Source: Sphingobium sp. TCM1
GTDB lineage: Bacteria; Pseudomonadota; Alphaproteobacteria; Sphingomonadales; Sphingomonadaceae
Direction of reading: 5' to 3'
NCBI RefSeq assembly: GCF_001650725.1
Contig: NZ_LXVX01000034.1
Coordinates: 388,607 to 452,606, forward strand
DNA length: 64,000 bases
How positions within the stretch are numbered: position 1 is the first letter of the stretch; each line of letters opens with the position of its first letter. Shown piece by piece: positions 42,573 through 50,145 of the stretch. The position numbers and the translations under genes are program-made. Below the pieces are notes generated by a model. The model was not told where the DNA came from, searched no databases, and saw only the letters and a program-made list of their open reading frames with translations.

Positions 42573-42773
42573 TCAGTCCAGTTTGCTCAGAAGGTCCAGC
42601 ATTTCGGCGGGAATATCTTCATCCACCGCGCGCTGATAGACGGTGCGAAGCACCTGCGACACATGGCCTTCATCCTTGGGGCTGGCTTTGCGGCCCTTGC
42701 GCGGGGAGGACGATTTCGCGCCGCCTTTCCCGCCTGCTCCCGCTGACCGTCGTTCCGTTGTCGAAGAAACCAA
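42573..42773 (-). CDS. nepR: NepR anti-sigma factor
   Basis: A 66-residue protein that sequesters EcfG until phosphorylated PhyR binds it. The conserved NepR helix is the C-terminal GHVSQVLRTVYQRAVDEDIPAEMLDLLSKLD stretch (about residues 36-66, quoted by its parts GHVSQVLRTVYQRAVDED and IPAEMLDLLSKLD); the N-terminal part is basic and Gly/Ser-rich. The frame stays open to 43052, but that would run past the EcfG promoter at 42909-42933. TTG 42773, six bases after GAGGGG, gives the normal NepR size and is preferred. It heads the nepR-phyP unit, divergent from phyR. Confidence 0.88.
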   Translation of the reverse strand: MVSSTTERRSAGAGGKGGAKSSSPRKGRKASPKDEGHVSQVLRTVYQRAVDEDIPAEMLDLLSKLD

Positions 42774-42908
42774 AATCTGCCCCTCTGAAGCAATCTCAAT
42801 CACGCCAGCCTGCCCGTAATCGCGATAATCGGCGGGAACGTCAATTCGCTGACCCCCATGATAGTCGCGAAATCTCACGATATCGTTGAAAAAACCATAT
42901 GACTGCGA

Positions 42909-42933
42909 AACAATTCCGTTACTCGATGGTTCC
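42909..42933 (-). promoter_or_regulatory. EcfG-type promoter before nepR
   Basis: On the minus strand GGAAC (42933-42929), 16 bases, then TGTT (42912-42909). The alphaproteobacterial EcfG consensus is GGAAC-N16/17-CGTT, so only the first base of the -10 differs. It would put nepR-phyP under EcfG control, a feedback loop. The nepR start lies about 135 bases downstream. Confidence 0.7.
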
Positions 42934-43083
42934 GACGAGTGAAGCGTTTTTTTGACGCTGACGGCCGGATGACGGTGAGCAGGGCGGGGGGTTGCCATCG
43001 ACGCATGGACATTCCATCCTCCCCTCCCTCCGTCCACGGGCCGGAGAAGCAAGCCTGTTATCGGGCAGGGAGAAGATTTGACG

Positions 43084-43875
43084 ATGTCGCTTGGACAGAA
43101 ACTGCACCCCCATCTTCCGTTTCTGCGGCGCTATGCGCGCGCGCTGACGGGCAGCCAGGCGCATGGTGACGCCTATGTCCGCGCGACGCTGGAAGCGATC
43201 GTGGCCGCGCCGGAGGAATTTCCGTCCGAAGTCGATCCCCGGCTGGGCCTGTACAAGACCTTTCACGCCATCTGGTCCTCCTCGCATCTCGACGATGTGC
43301 CGCTGACGTCCGCCGACGGGCGGGAGTTGATCGCGCAGGCGCGGCTGGGCCGTCTGACCCCGCTGCCGCGTCAGGCGCTGCTCCTGACCGCGCTCGAAGG
43401 ATTCACGGTCGACGATGTCGCCTATCTCATGAGCCTGGACAGCAACGATGTAGAGGCGCTGGTCGAGGAGGCGCTTTCGGAGATCGAGGCGCAGACCCGC
43501 GCCAAGGTTCTCATCATCGAGGATGAACCGATCATCGCGATGGATATAGAGACCATCGTTCGCGACCTTGGTCATGAAGTCACCGCCATCGCCGTGACGC
43601 GTGAGGATGCCGTGCGCGAAGCCATGGCCGAAACGCCCGGCCTGGTGCTGGCCGACATCCAGCTCGCCGACGATTCGAGCGGCATCGACGCGGTGAAGGA
43701 TATTCTCGCCGAGATTTCGGTCCCGGTGATCTTCATCACCGCCTTCCCGGAACGTCTGCTGACCGGCGAACGCCCAGAGCCGACATTCCTCATCACCAAA
43801 CCGTTCCAGCGCTCGACGGTGAAGGCGGCGATTTCCCAGGCGCTGTTCTTCGACGAAGCGACCGCGCCTGCCTGA
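43084..43875 (+). CDS. phyR: PhyR anti-anti-sigma response regulator
   Basis: A 263-residue regulator with an N-terminal sigma-factor-like domain (about 1-135; HLPFLRRYARALTGSQAHGDAYV, LPRQALLLTALEGFTVDDVAYLM) and a C-terminal receiver domain (140-260; VLIIEDEPIIAMDIE, phospho-acceptor D191 in LADIQLAD, Lys in FLITKPF). On phosphorylation it binds NepR and frees EcfG. The frame opens at TTG 43078, but ATG 43084 is two codons on and more likely; GGGAGAAG precedes both. It is divergent from nepR. Confidence 0.95.
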   Translation: MSLGQKLHPHLPFLRRYARALTGSQAHGDAYVRATLEAIVAAPEEFPSEVDPRLGLYKTFHAIWSSSHLDDVPLTSADGRELIAQARLGRLTPLPRQALLLTALEGFTVDDVAYLMSLDSNDVEALVEEALSEIEAQTRAKVLIIEDEPIIAMDIETIVRDLGHEVTAIAVTREDAVREAMAETPGLVLADIQLADDSSGIDAVKDILAEISVPVIFITAFPERLLTGERPEPTFLITKPFQRSTVKAAISQALFFDEATAPA

Positions 43876-43898
43876 CCCCCAGCTTTTATGGAGGGAAC

Positions 43899-43923
43899 GG
43901 AACTCCCGGTCGGCGGTGGCGTT
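43899..43923 (+). promoter_or_regulatory. EcfG promoter, exact consensus
   Basis: GGAAC at 43899-43903, exactly 16 bases, then CGTT at 43920-43923. This matches the EcfG consensus at every defined position. It lies 30 bases before the start of a 43-residue membrane protein and upstream of ecfG, so it probably drives both. Confidence 0.88.
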
Positions 43924-43952
43924 AAATAACCGTAACGATCGGGAGACGTGCC

Positions 43953-44084
43953 ATGGTTGATCATGAACAGCACATCGCGACCGAAAAAGCCCGGGCGGGT
44001 TCCACCGAACATGTCGTTCGATATGTTCTTGGCATTTCTTTAGCCCTGGTGGTCATAGCGATGCTGTTTCTGCTCTGGATGTGA
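43953..44084 (+). CDS. Small membrane protein (43 aa) in the stress locus, function unknown
   Basis: It reads MVDHEQHIATEKARAG, then a short linker, then one transmembrane helix (about residues 22-42, VRYVLGISLALVVIAMLFLL, ending LWM). GGGAG sits seven bases before the ATG. It is preceded by an exact EcfG promoter and lies between phyR and ecfG. I know no function for it; the context says it is a direct EcfG target and possibly a membrane partner of the stress system. Confidence 0.8.
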   Translation: MVDHEQHIATEKARAGSTEHVVRYVLGISLALVVIAMLFLLWM

Positions 44085-44143
44085 CGGGGCAGGTTCAGGG
44101 CACTAGGTTTTGACGGCAATCGGTTTAGGATACAGGCACACTT

Positions 44144-44839
44144 ATGGCTTTGACGACGTCGATTCATGCGACGAGGGCGGCAGCCAGCACGGGGGTTGTT
44201 CCCATGGATGAAGACGTTGGCGAGGCGGTTGAACGGGCCGCGCTGTCGGACACGGATTTCAAGCGTGAACTGGCCGCCGTCATTCCCCATCTCCGCGCCT
44301 TCGGTCGCTCTCTGTCGGGCAATCGCGATGTGGCCGACGACCTTGTGCAGGAAACCCTGCTCAAGGCATGGGCCGCGCGGGCGCGCTTCCAGGCGGGCAC
44401 CAACATGCGCGCGTGGACTTTCATCATCCTTCGCAACCATTATCTCTCGCAGATGCGCCGCTCGCGTTTCCGGGGAGACTGGGACGATCTGACGGCCGAC
44501 CGCATTCTTGCCGCGCCGGCAGGACAGGACAAGCATGTCGAACTGAGCGACATGCAGCGCGCCCTGCTCCAGTTGCCCCAGCCGCAACGCGAAGCGCTGA
44601 TCCTGGTCGGCGCGGGCGGCTTCGCCTATGAGGAGGCTGCCGAAATCTGCGGCGTTGCCGTCGGTACGATCAAGAGCCGGGTCGCGCGGGGTCGCGCGGC
44701 GCTGGAGCAGATATTGGAAAATGGCGACCTGCCATCGCGCCGCAGTCAGGAAACGACCGACACGGACGTGCTGGACGAAATCATGGAGGATGTGGATCGG
44801 CTGAGCCGCGGGGCCGAGAGACGCGCGGCGGAAGATTGA
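44144..44839 (+). CDS. ecfG: EcfG general stress sigma factor
   Basis: An ECF sigma factor of up to 231 residues. Region 2 is at about 40-105 (LRAFGRSLSGNRDVADDLVQETLLKAW, MRAWTFIILRNHYLSQMRR) and region 4 at about 130-185 (LQLPQPQREALILVGAGGFAYEEAAEICGVAVGTIKSRVARGR). A C-terminal acidic tail follows. Neither candidate start has a strong ribosome site: ATG 44144 gives a 20-residue extra N-terminus, ATG 44204 (MDEDVGEAV) a more usual length. It directs RNA polymerase to GGAAC-N16-CGTT promoters. Confidence 0.93.
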   Translation: MALTTSIHATRAAASTGVVPMDEDVGEAVERAALSDTDFKRELAAVIPHLRAFGRSLSGNRDVADDLVQETLLKAWAARARFQAGTNMRAWTFIILRNHYLSQMRRSRFRGDWDDLTADRILAAPAGQDKHVELSDMQRALLQLPQPQREALILVGAGGFAYEEAAEICGVAVGTIKSRVARGRAALEQILENGDLPSRRSQETTDTDVLDEIMEDVDRLSRGAERRAAED

Positions 44840-44889
44840 CCGGAGCGTTTCACAAGGGCGCGTGATGGTCGCAGGAGGAGAGAAGCGAC

Positions 44890-45150
44890 ATGGTCGAAGA
44901 CCCCTTCGCATCGCAAGAGCCACAGGGACGCAGGGAGCCGCCAATGCGGTCCCACGGCAGCGGGCTGGTCTTTGCGTTGGTGGCGCTGGCATTGCTCCTG
45001 GCAATTGCTTTCTTTTACCTGACCAATGACCGGCGCGAAGATCGCCGCGCCGACAAGGTTACGGAGGCGGCGGGCGCCGTAGATGATGCTGCGGGTGTCG
45101 TTGGCGATGCAGCCCGGAACGCCGCCGATACGTTGCGTAACCGCAACTAA
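44890..45150 (+). CDS. Small single-span membrane protein downstream of ecfG
   Basis: An 86-residue protein: a hydrophilic N-terminus (1-24), one strong helix (about 25-44, LVFALVALALLLAIAFFYL), then a charged, Ala/Asp-rich amphipathic tail (DRREDRRADKVTEAAGAVDD). AGGAGGAGAG lies before the ATG at good spacing. It follows ecfG by 50 bases on the same strand and may be cotranscribed. No named family recognised; a stress-related envelope protein is a guess from position. Confidence 0.75.
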   Translation: MVEDPFASQEPQGRREPPMRSHGSGLVFALVALALLLAIAFFYLTNDRREDRRADKVTEAAGAVDDAAGVVGDAARNAADTLRNRN

Positions 45151-45153
45151 ATC

Positions 45154-45173
45154 GCGGATCGTCCGCCATTTTT
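45154..45173 (+). terminator. Weak terminator-like hairpin after the ecfG unit
   Basis: GCGGA (45154-45158), loop TCG, TCCGC (45162-45166), then CATTTTT. The stem is only 5 bp, so termination may be partial. Confidence 0.45.
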
Positions 45174-45228
45174 CACGGCCTTATCGCCTGATTCAGACTT
45201 TTTTCGTCATTTTCCGACAGGATGCGCA

Positions 45229-45271
45229 GCGTCGGATTTCCTTACAGCCAGTGTAAGGCGCGATCCGACGC
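45229..45271. repeat. Two-part inverted repeat in the leader of the polysaccharide sugar transferase
   Basis: Outer arms GCGTCGGAT (45229-45237) and ATCCGACGC (45263-45271) match over 9 bp. Inside them CCTTACA (45240-45246) and TGTAAGG (45252-45258) match over 7 bp around a five-base loop. The internal loop is TT against CGCG. There is no T-run. It lies 45 bases before the transferase ATG, so it could be an RNA leader structure or a regulator-binding site. Confidence 0.7.
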
Positions 45272-45315
45272 CACCAGGATTCGCGGTCGGACGACGGCGG
45301 GAAGCAAGCGCGACG

Positions 45316-46704
45316 ATGATCAGGCTGTTCAAACATTATGTGCCGCACGCAGTATTGCTGCTCGGCATGCTCGATTTCATGCTGCTGGTCGGCGCGGCGG
45401 AAGCGGGCTGGATACTGCGCGCGCAGCAAATCGGCATGACCGTCGATCATGTCGCCACTCGCATGGGACCGCTGCTCAGCTTCGCGGTTGCGATCCAGAC
45501 CGCGATGATCGCCGTGGGCGTCTATGGTCCCGAAGCGCTGCAATCGATTCGCTTCGCCTTTGCGCGCCTGCTCGTCGCCGTCTCGTTGGGCGTGATCTTT
45601 CTGTCCGTCCTCTATTTTCTGCTGCCGGGCATGACGCTCTGGCGCTCCAACTCGCTCTACGCCATGGGCCTCGCGCTGGCACTGCTGTTCGTCGTGCGCC
45701 TGATGCTCGGTTCGATGCTGGGCGGAGAGGCGTTCAAGCGGCGGCTGGTCGTTCTGGGCGCGGGGAACCGCGCCAACCGTATTCGCGAACTCGAGCGTCG
45801 CAAGGGGTCGGGCTTTCTCGTCGTCGGCTATATCGCGATGAATGACGGGCCGCAGGTGATCGAGGAAGCGATCAACCGCAACGCCGTCTACAATCTGTCC
45901 GATTTCGTCGTGCGTCTGAACGCAAGCGAAGTGGTGCTGGCGCTGGAGGAGCGGCGCAACGCCATTCCCATGTCCGACCTGCTGCGCATCAAGACCACGG
46001 GGGTCCATGTCAATGACCTGTCCAGCTTCCTGGAGCGTGAGACCGGTCGCGTCGACCTCGCCAGCGTCAATCCGAGCTGGCTGATCTTCTCCGACGGTTT
46101 TTCGGCGGGGCGGCGCATTTCCAGCATCGCCAAGCGGTTGTTCGACATCGTCGCCAGTTCCCTGCTGCTGCTGCTCACCGGCCCCGTCATCCTGCTCGCC
46201 GCCTTGCTGGTAAAGCTCGACAGCAAGGGGCCGGCCTTCTACCGCCAGCAGCGCGTGGGCCTTTACGGGCAGGAATTCTGGATCGTGAAGTTGCGCACCA
46301 TGCGCCAGGACGCCGAAGTCGCGGGACAGGCTGTATGGGCCGAAAAGGATGATCCGCGCATCACGCGCCTGGGCTACTGGCTGCGCAAGCTGCGGATCGA
46401 CGAATTGCCGCAGACCTGGACCGTCCTCAAGGGCGAGATGAGCTTCGTCGGCCCGCGCCCCGAACGCCGCCAGTTCGTGGAGGATCTGGAACAACATCTG
46501 CGTTATTATGCCGAACGCCACATGGTGAAGCCGGGCATCACCGGCTGGGCGCAGATCAACTATCCTTATGGCGCGTCGATCGAGGATGCCCGGCACAAGC
46601 TGGAATATGATCTTTACTACGCCAAAAATTACACGCCCTTCCTTGATCTGCTGATTCTCCTCCAGACCGTCCGGGTCGTCCTCTGGCCCGACGGCGCGCG
46701 CTGA
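45316..46704 (+). CDS. Undecaprenyl-phosphate sugar transferase, PEP-CTERM/EpsB-type
   Basis: A 462-residue polyprenyl glycosylphosphotransferase starting exopolysaccharide repeat-unit synthesis at the inner membrane. The N-terminal part has about five helices (15-130), then a CoA-binding-like Rossmann region (RLVVLGAGNRANRIRELERR), then the bacterial sugar transferase domain (about 265-462): KRLFDIVASSLLLLLTGP membrane anchor, GPAFYRQQRVGLYGQEF, WIVKLRTMRQDAE, LGYWLRKLRIDELPQ, MSFVGPRPER and GITGWAQINYPYG. Its link to PEP-CTERM systems comes from the prsK and prsR genes that follow directly. Confidence 0.9.
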   Translation: MIRLFKHYVPHAVLLLGMLDFMLLVGAAEAGWILRAQQIGMTVDHVATRMGPLLSFAVAIQTAMIAVGVYGPEALQSIRFAFARLLVAVSLGVIFLSVLYFLLPGMTLWRSNSLYAMGLALALLFVVRLMLGSMLGGEAFKRRLVVLGAGNRANRIRELERRKGSGFLVVGYIAMNDGPQVIEEAINRNAVYNLSDFVVRLNASEVVLALEERRNAIPMSDLLRIKTTGVHVNDLSSFLERETGRVDLASVNPSWLIFSDGFSAGRRISSIAKRLFDIVASSLLLLLTGPVILLAALLVKLDSKGPAFYRQQRVGLYGQEFWIVKLRTMRQDAEVAGQAVWAEKDDPRITRLGYWLRKLRIDELPQTWTVLKGEMSFVGPRPERRQFVEDLEQHLRYYAERHMVKPGITGWAQINYPYGASIEDARHKLEYDLYYAKNYTPFLDLLILLQTVRVVLWPDGAR

Positions 46705-46714
46705 GGGCCGGGTC

Positions 46715-48778
46715 GTGGGCGTCCTCCTCCAATTTGTCGGCGACTGGGGCCATGCGCTGGCGGCGGTGCTGTTCGCCGCGCTCGGCATCTTCCTGCTGCG
46801 GCGTCGGGAGGAGGCCGTGGAACTGCGGATGCTCGCCGGTGCGCTGCTGCTCACCTCCTGCTGGGCGCTCTACGTCTCCTTCGGCGGCGTGTCGAAGCCG
46901 CTGTCGGGCCTGGGCGAAAGCATCCGTAATGCTGCATGGCTGCTCGCAATGTTCATCATGCTCCGTCGCGGCCCGGTCGGCCGCTCGGGGTCGATGGGTG
47001 CGGTCGCGGCGGTTTATGCCGCAACGGCCGGCCTCATACTGCTCCAGACCTTCACCGATCTGACCTGGCGGCAATTGCCGGTGGACAGCGACATCCACCA
47101 TGCGCTCGTCACCGGCTCGCTGTTTCTGCGGATGATGACGGCGATCAGCGGCCTGCTGCTGGTGCACCAGCTCTACACCGCCTGGCCCTTGCGGGAGCGG
47201 GGGCGGGTGGCTCTGCTGTTCGGCGCGCTCGCGGCGATGTGGACCTATGACCTCAACCTCTATCTGCTCTGCTATCTGGTTCCGCATCGGGTGGACGAAC
47301 TTTACGCCCTGCGCGGCCTGTTGATGGCGTTGCTCGCGCCGGTCATCGCAATCGGGATGCGCCGGGACATGGCGGGCCGCCTGCAACTGTCGCGCGCGCT
47401 CGCAGTGCAGTCGCTCTCGATCTTCGCCATCGCCCTCTATGTCATACTGGTGGCCGCCGCGGCGCTCCTGATCGAGCTGATCGCCGGACCCTATGCCCGG
47501 CTTGTGGAAATCGGCGCGGTCTTCTTCACCGCCGTCACCGCGCTGGTGCTGCTGCCCTCGCCGCAAATGCGGGCGCTGTGGAAGGTGCAGGTCGCCAAGC
47601 ATTTCTTCCAGCATCGCTATGACTATCGCACCGAATGGATGCGTTTCGGGGAGACGATCGGACGTCCGGGCGAAGACTCGGCGCCGCTGGGCCAGCGCGT
47701 GGCGAAGGCGGTGGCCGATATCACCGATTCCCCCGCTGCCATCCTGCTGCTGCGCGACGAGCGCGGCGGTCTGTCGTTCGAAACCCACTGGAACTGGAGC
47801 GGCGACCTGCCTGACGCAGCCACGCTGCCGCCCGATCTGGTCGCCCGGCTGGAGGAGAGCGCCTGGATCATCGATCTCGGCAAGGCGGATCAGGCCCATC
47901 GCCTGCCCGACTGGCTGCGCCAGGACCGGCGCGCCTGGGCGCTGGCCCCGCTCATCCATTATGGCCGGTTGATCGGTGCGATCTTGCTCGCCCGCCCGCC
48001 GGTGGACCGCCGTCTCGACTGGGAGGATTTCGACATGCTGCGTGCGGCCGGTCGGCAGGCGGCAACCTATATCAGCGAGGCGCAGGGGCAACAGGCGCTG
48101 GACGACGCGCAGCGTTTCGACGAATTCAACCGCCGCTTCGCCTTCATCATCCACGACGTGAAGAATCTCGTCAGCCAATTGTCCCTGCTCGCCCGCAATG
48201 CCGAGCGTCATGCAGACAATCCGGAGTTTCGCGCGGACATGGTGCTGACGCTGAGGGAATCGGTCGGCAAGATGAACGACATGCTCGCCCGCCTGTCGCA
48301 GCATAACAAGGCCCGGCCCGAAGAACCGCGCCCGATGGCTCTGCGCGACCTGCTCGATCAGGTCGCCCGGACCCGCGCCCGGCTGCATCCCGTGCATGTC
48401 AGCGGCGCCGCGCCGATGGCGGTTGCCGACCCGGTGCGCGTTGAGCAGATCGTGACCCATCTGATGCAGAACGCCATCGACGCCAGCCTGCCGGACAGTC
48501 CGGTCGAATTGCGCCTGTCCGCCGACGATCGCCAGGCGATCGTGGAGATTGTCGACCGGGGGCGCGGCATGAGTGCCGAGTTCATCCGGCGCGACCTGTT
48601 CAAGCCCTTTTCCTCCAGCAAGGCGGGCGGCTTCGGTCTCGGCGCGTTCGAGGCCCGCAGCCTGGCAGAGGCGATGGGTGGACGCATCGAAGTCGAGAGC
48701 CAGCCCGGCGCGGGCAGCCGCTTCACCCTGCGCCTGCCGTTGGCGCCTCGGTTAGACAGACAGGAAAAGGCCGCCTGA
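46715..48778 (+). CDS. prsK: PEP-CTERM system sensor histidine kinase PrsK
   Basis: A 687-residue kinase. The N-terminal third has about eight predicted helices (7-285), followed by a GAF domain (about 310-460), then the dimerisation histidine in FAFIIHDVKNLVSQLSLLARNAERH (H at about residue 480; quoted in parts FAFIIHDVKNLVSQ and LSLLARNAERH). The ATP-binding domain is intact (HLMQNAIDASLPD N box, VDRGRGMSAEFI, SSKAGGFGLGAFEARSLAEAMGG G boxes). GTG 46715 starts ten bases after the transferase. Its stop overlaps the prsR start by one base. It is the predicted partner of PrsR. Confidence 0.9.
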   Translation: MGVLLQFVGDWGHALAAVLFAALGIFLLRRREEAVELRMLAGALLLTSCWALYVSFGGVSKPLSGLGESIRNAAWLLAMFIMLRRGPVGRSGSMGAVAAVYAATAGLILLQTFTDLTWRQLPVDSDIHHALVTGSLFLRMMTAISGLLLVHQLYTAWPLRERGRVALLFGALAAMWTYDLNLYLLCYLVPHRVDELYALRGLLMALLAPVIAIGMRRDMAGRLQLSRALAVQSLSIFAIALYVILVAAAALLIELIAGPYARLVEIGAVFFTAVTALVLLPSPQMRALWKVQVAKHFFQHRYDYRTEWMRFGETIGRPGEDSAPLGQRVAKAVADITDSPAAILLLRDERGGLSFETHWNWSGDLPDAATLPPDLVARLEESAWIIDLGKADQAHRLPDWLRQDRRAWALAPLIHYGRLIGAILLARPPVDRRLDWEDFDMLRAAGRQAATYISEAQGQQALDDAQRFDEFNRRFAFIIHDVKNLVSQLSLLARNAERHADNPEFRADMVLTLRESVGKMNDMLARLSQHNKARPEEPRPMALRDLLDQVARTRARLHPVHVSGAAPMAVADPVRVEQIVTHLMQNAIDASLPDSPVELRLSADDRQAIVEIVDRGRGMSAEFIRRDLFKPFSSSKAGGFGLGAFEARSLAEAMGGRIEVESQPGAGSRFTLRLPLAPRLDRQEKAA

Positions 48779-50142
48779 TGAGCGATACCCGCCCCAAATT
48801 GCTGATCGTCGAGGATGATCCGGGCCTGCAACGGCAGCTGCGCTGGGCTTATGAGGATTACCAGCTCTTCATCGCCGGCGACCGTCAGGAAGCGATCGAG
48901 ATGTTGCGGTCGGAAACGCCCGACGTGGTGACGCTGGACCTGGGCCTGCCGCCCGACCCGGACGGCACGAGCGAGGGGTTTGCCACGCTCGCCGACATGC
49001 TCAGGATCAAACCGGATACGAAGATCATCGTCGCGTCGGGCCATGGCGCGCGCGAAAGCGCGCTGGATGCGATCGCGGGCGGCGCCTACGACTTCTACCA
49101 GAAACCGGTGGACATCGACGAGCTCGGCCTCATCGTCCGGCGCGCCTTCCATGTCCATGCGCTGGAGCGGGAAAATGCCCGTCTTGCCGAAACCGCGCCG
49201 GAGGATGGCCGGGTTCTGGGCCGCCTCATCACCGGCGCGCCGGAAATGATGAAGGTCGCTCGCACGATCGAGCGCGTCGCCCATGCCGACGTGTCCGTTC
49301 TGCTGCTCGGGGCGAGCGGCACCGGCAAGGAATTGCTGGCGCAGGGACTGCATGACGCCAGCCCGCGGCGCAAGGAGGGATTCGTCGCCATAAACTGCGC
49401 CGCCATCCCCGAAACCCTGCTGGAATCGGAACTGTTCGGCCATGAGAAGGGCGCCTTCACCGGCGCGATCAGGACCACGCCGGGCAAGATCGAGCAGGCC
49501 CAGGGCGGAACTCTCTTCTTGGACGAGGTGGGAGACATCCCGCTGCCGCTTCAGGTCAAGCTGCTCCGCTTCCTCCAGGAACGCGTGATCGAGCGGATCG
49601 GCGGACGCCAGCCGATTGCCGTCGACACCCGCATCGTCTGCGCCACCCACCAGAATCTGGACGAGATGATCGCCGCCGGCACTTTCCGCGAGGATCTTTA
49701 TTATCGCCTCGCCGAAATCGTCGTCCGCATCCCCGCGCTTCGCGATCGGCCCGGCGATCCGGCGCTGCTCGCGCGTCATTTCCTCACCCGCTTCGCCCGC
49801 GACATGAACCCGCAGGTCAAGGGGCTGGCGCCAGACGCATTGGCGGCGCTCGATGCCTGGGCCTGGCCCGGTAATGTGCGCGAGCTGGAAAATCGCATGA
49901 AGCGGGCCATCATCATGGCCGATGGCAAGTTGATCACCGCCGCGGATCTCGATCTGGACGATGATCGCGTCGAAGGCACCGATGTCGTCAATCTGAAGGC
50001 TGCGCGCGAGATGGCCGATCGCCGCGCCATCCGCCGCGCCATCGCCCGCACCGACGGCAATATTTCCGGCGCCGCCAAGATATTGGGGATCAGCCGCCCG
50101 ACCCTTTACGATCTGCTCAAGCAATATCAGATGCAGGGCTGA
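48778..50142 (+). CDS. prsR: PEP-CTERM response regulator PrsR (sigma-54-dependent activator)
   Basis: A 454-residue NtrC-type regulator: receiver domain (1-125; LLIVEDDPGLQRQLRW, phospho-acceptor D54 in VVTLDLGLPPD, Lys in FYQKPVD), AAA+ domain (about 150-385; LLLGASGTGKELLAQ Walker A, GHEKGAFTGAI sigma-54 contact loop, GGTLFLDEVGDI Walker B), and a Fis-type helix-turn-helix at the end (ISGAAKILGISRPTLYDLLKQY). It would activate sigma-54 promoters of exopolysaccharide or PEP-CTERM genes. I found no clear sigma-54 promoter in the 150 bases before the transferase gene. Confidence 0.93.
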   Translation: MSDTRPKLLIVEDDPGLQRQLRWAYEDYQLFIAGDRQEAIEMLRSETPDVVTLDLGLPPDPDGTSEGFATLADMLRIKPDTKIIVASGHGARESALDAIAGGAYDFYQKPVDIDELGLIVRRAFHVHALERENARLAETAPEDGRVLGRLITGAPEMMKVARTIERVAHADVSVLLLGASGTGKELLAQGLHDASPRRKEGFVAINCAAIPETLLESELFGHEKGAFTGAIRTTPGKIEQAQGGTLFLDEVGDIPLPLQVKLLRFLQERVIERIGGRQPIAVDTRIVCATHQNLDEMIAAGTFREDLYYRLAEIVVRIPALRDRPGDPALLARHFLTRFARDMNPQVKGLAPDALAALDAWAWPGNVRELENRMKRAIIMADGKLITAADLDLDDDRVEGTDVVNLKAAREMADRRAIRRAIARTDGNISGAAKILGISRPTLYDLLKQYQMQG

Positions 50143-50145
50143 TCC

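Noticed and set aside
42834..42870. GGAAC on the plus strand before phyR as an EcfG promoter
   Set aside because: No CGTT occurs 16 or 17 bases downstream, and the site is over 200 bases from the phyR start.
45151..45315. Sigma-54 promoter for the PrsR-controlled transferase operon
   Set aside because: I found no GG-N10-GC pair with good flanks in this region, so none is reported.
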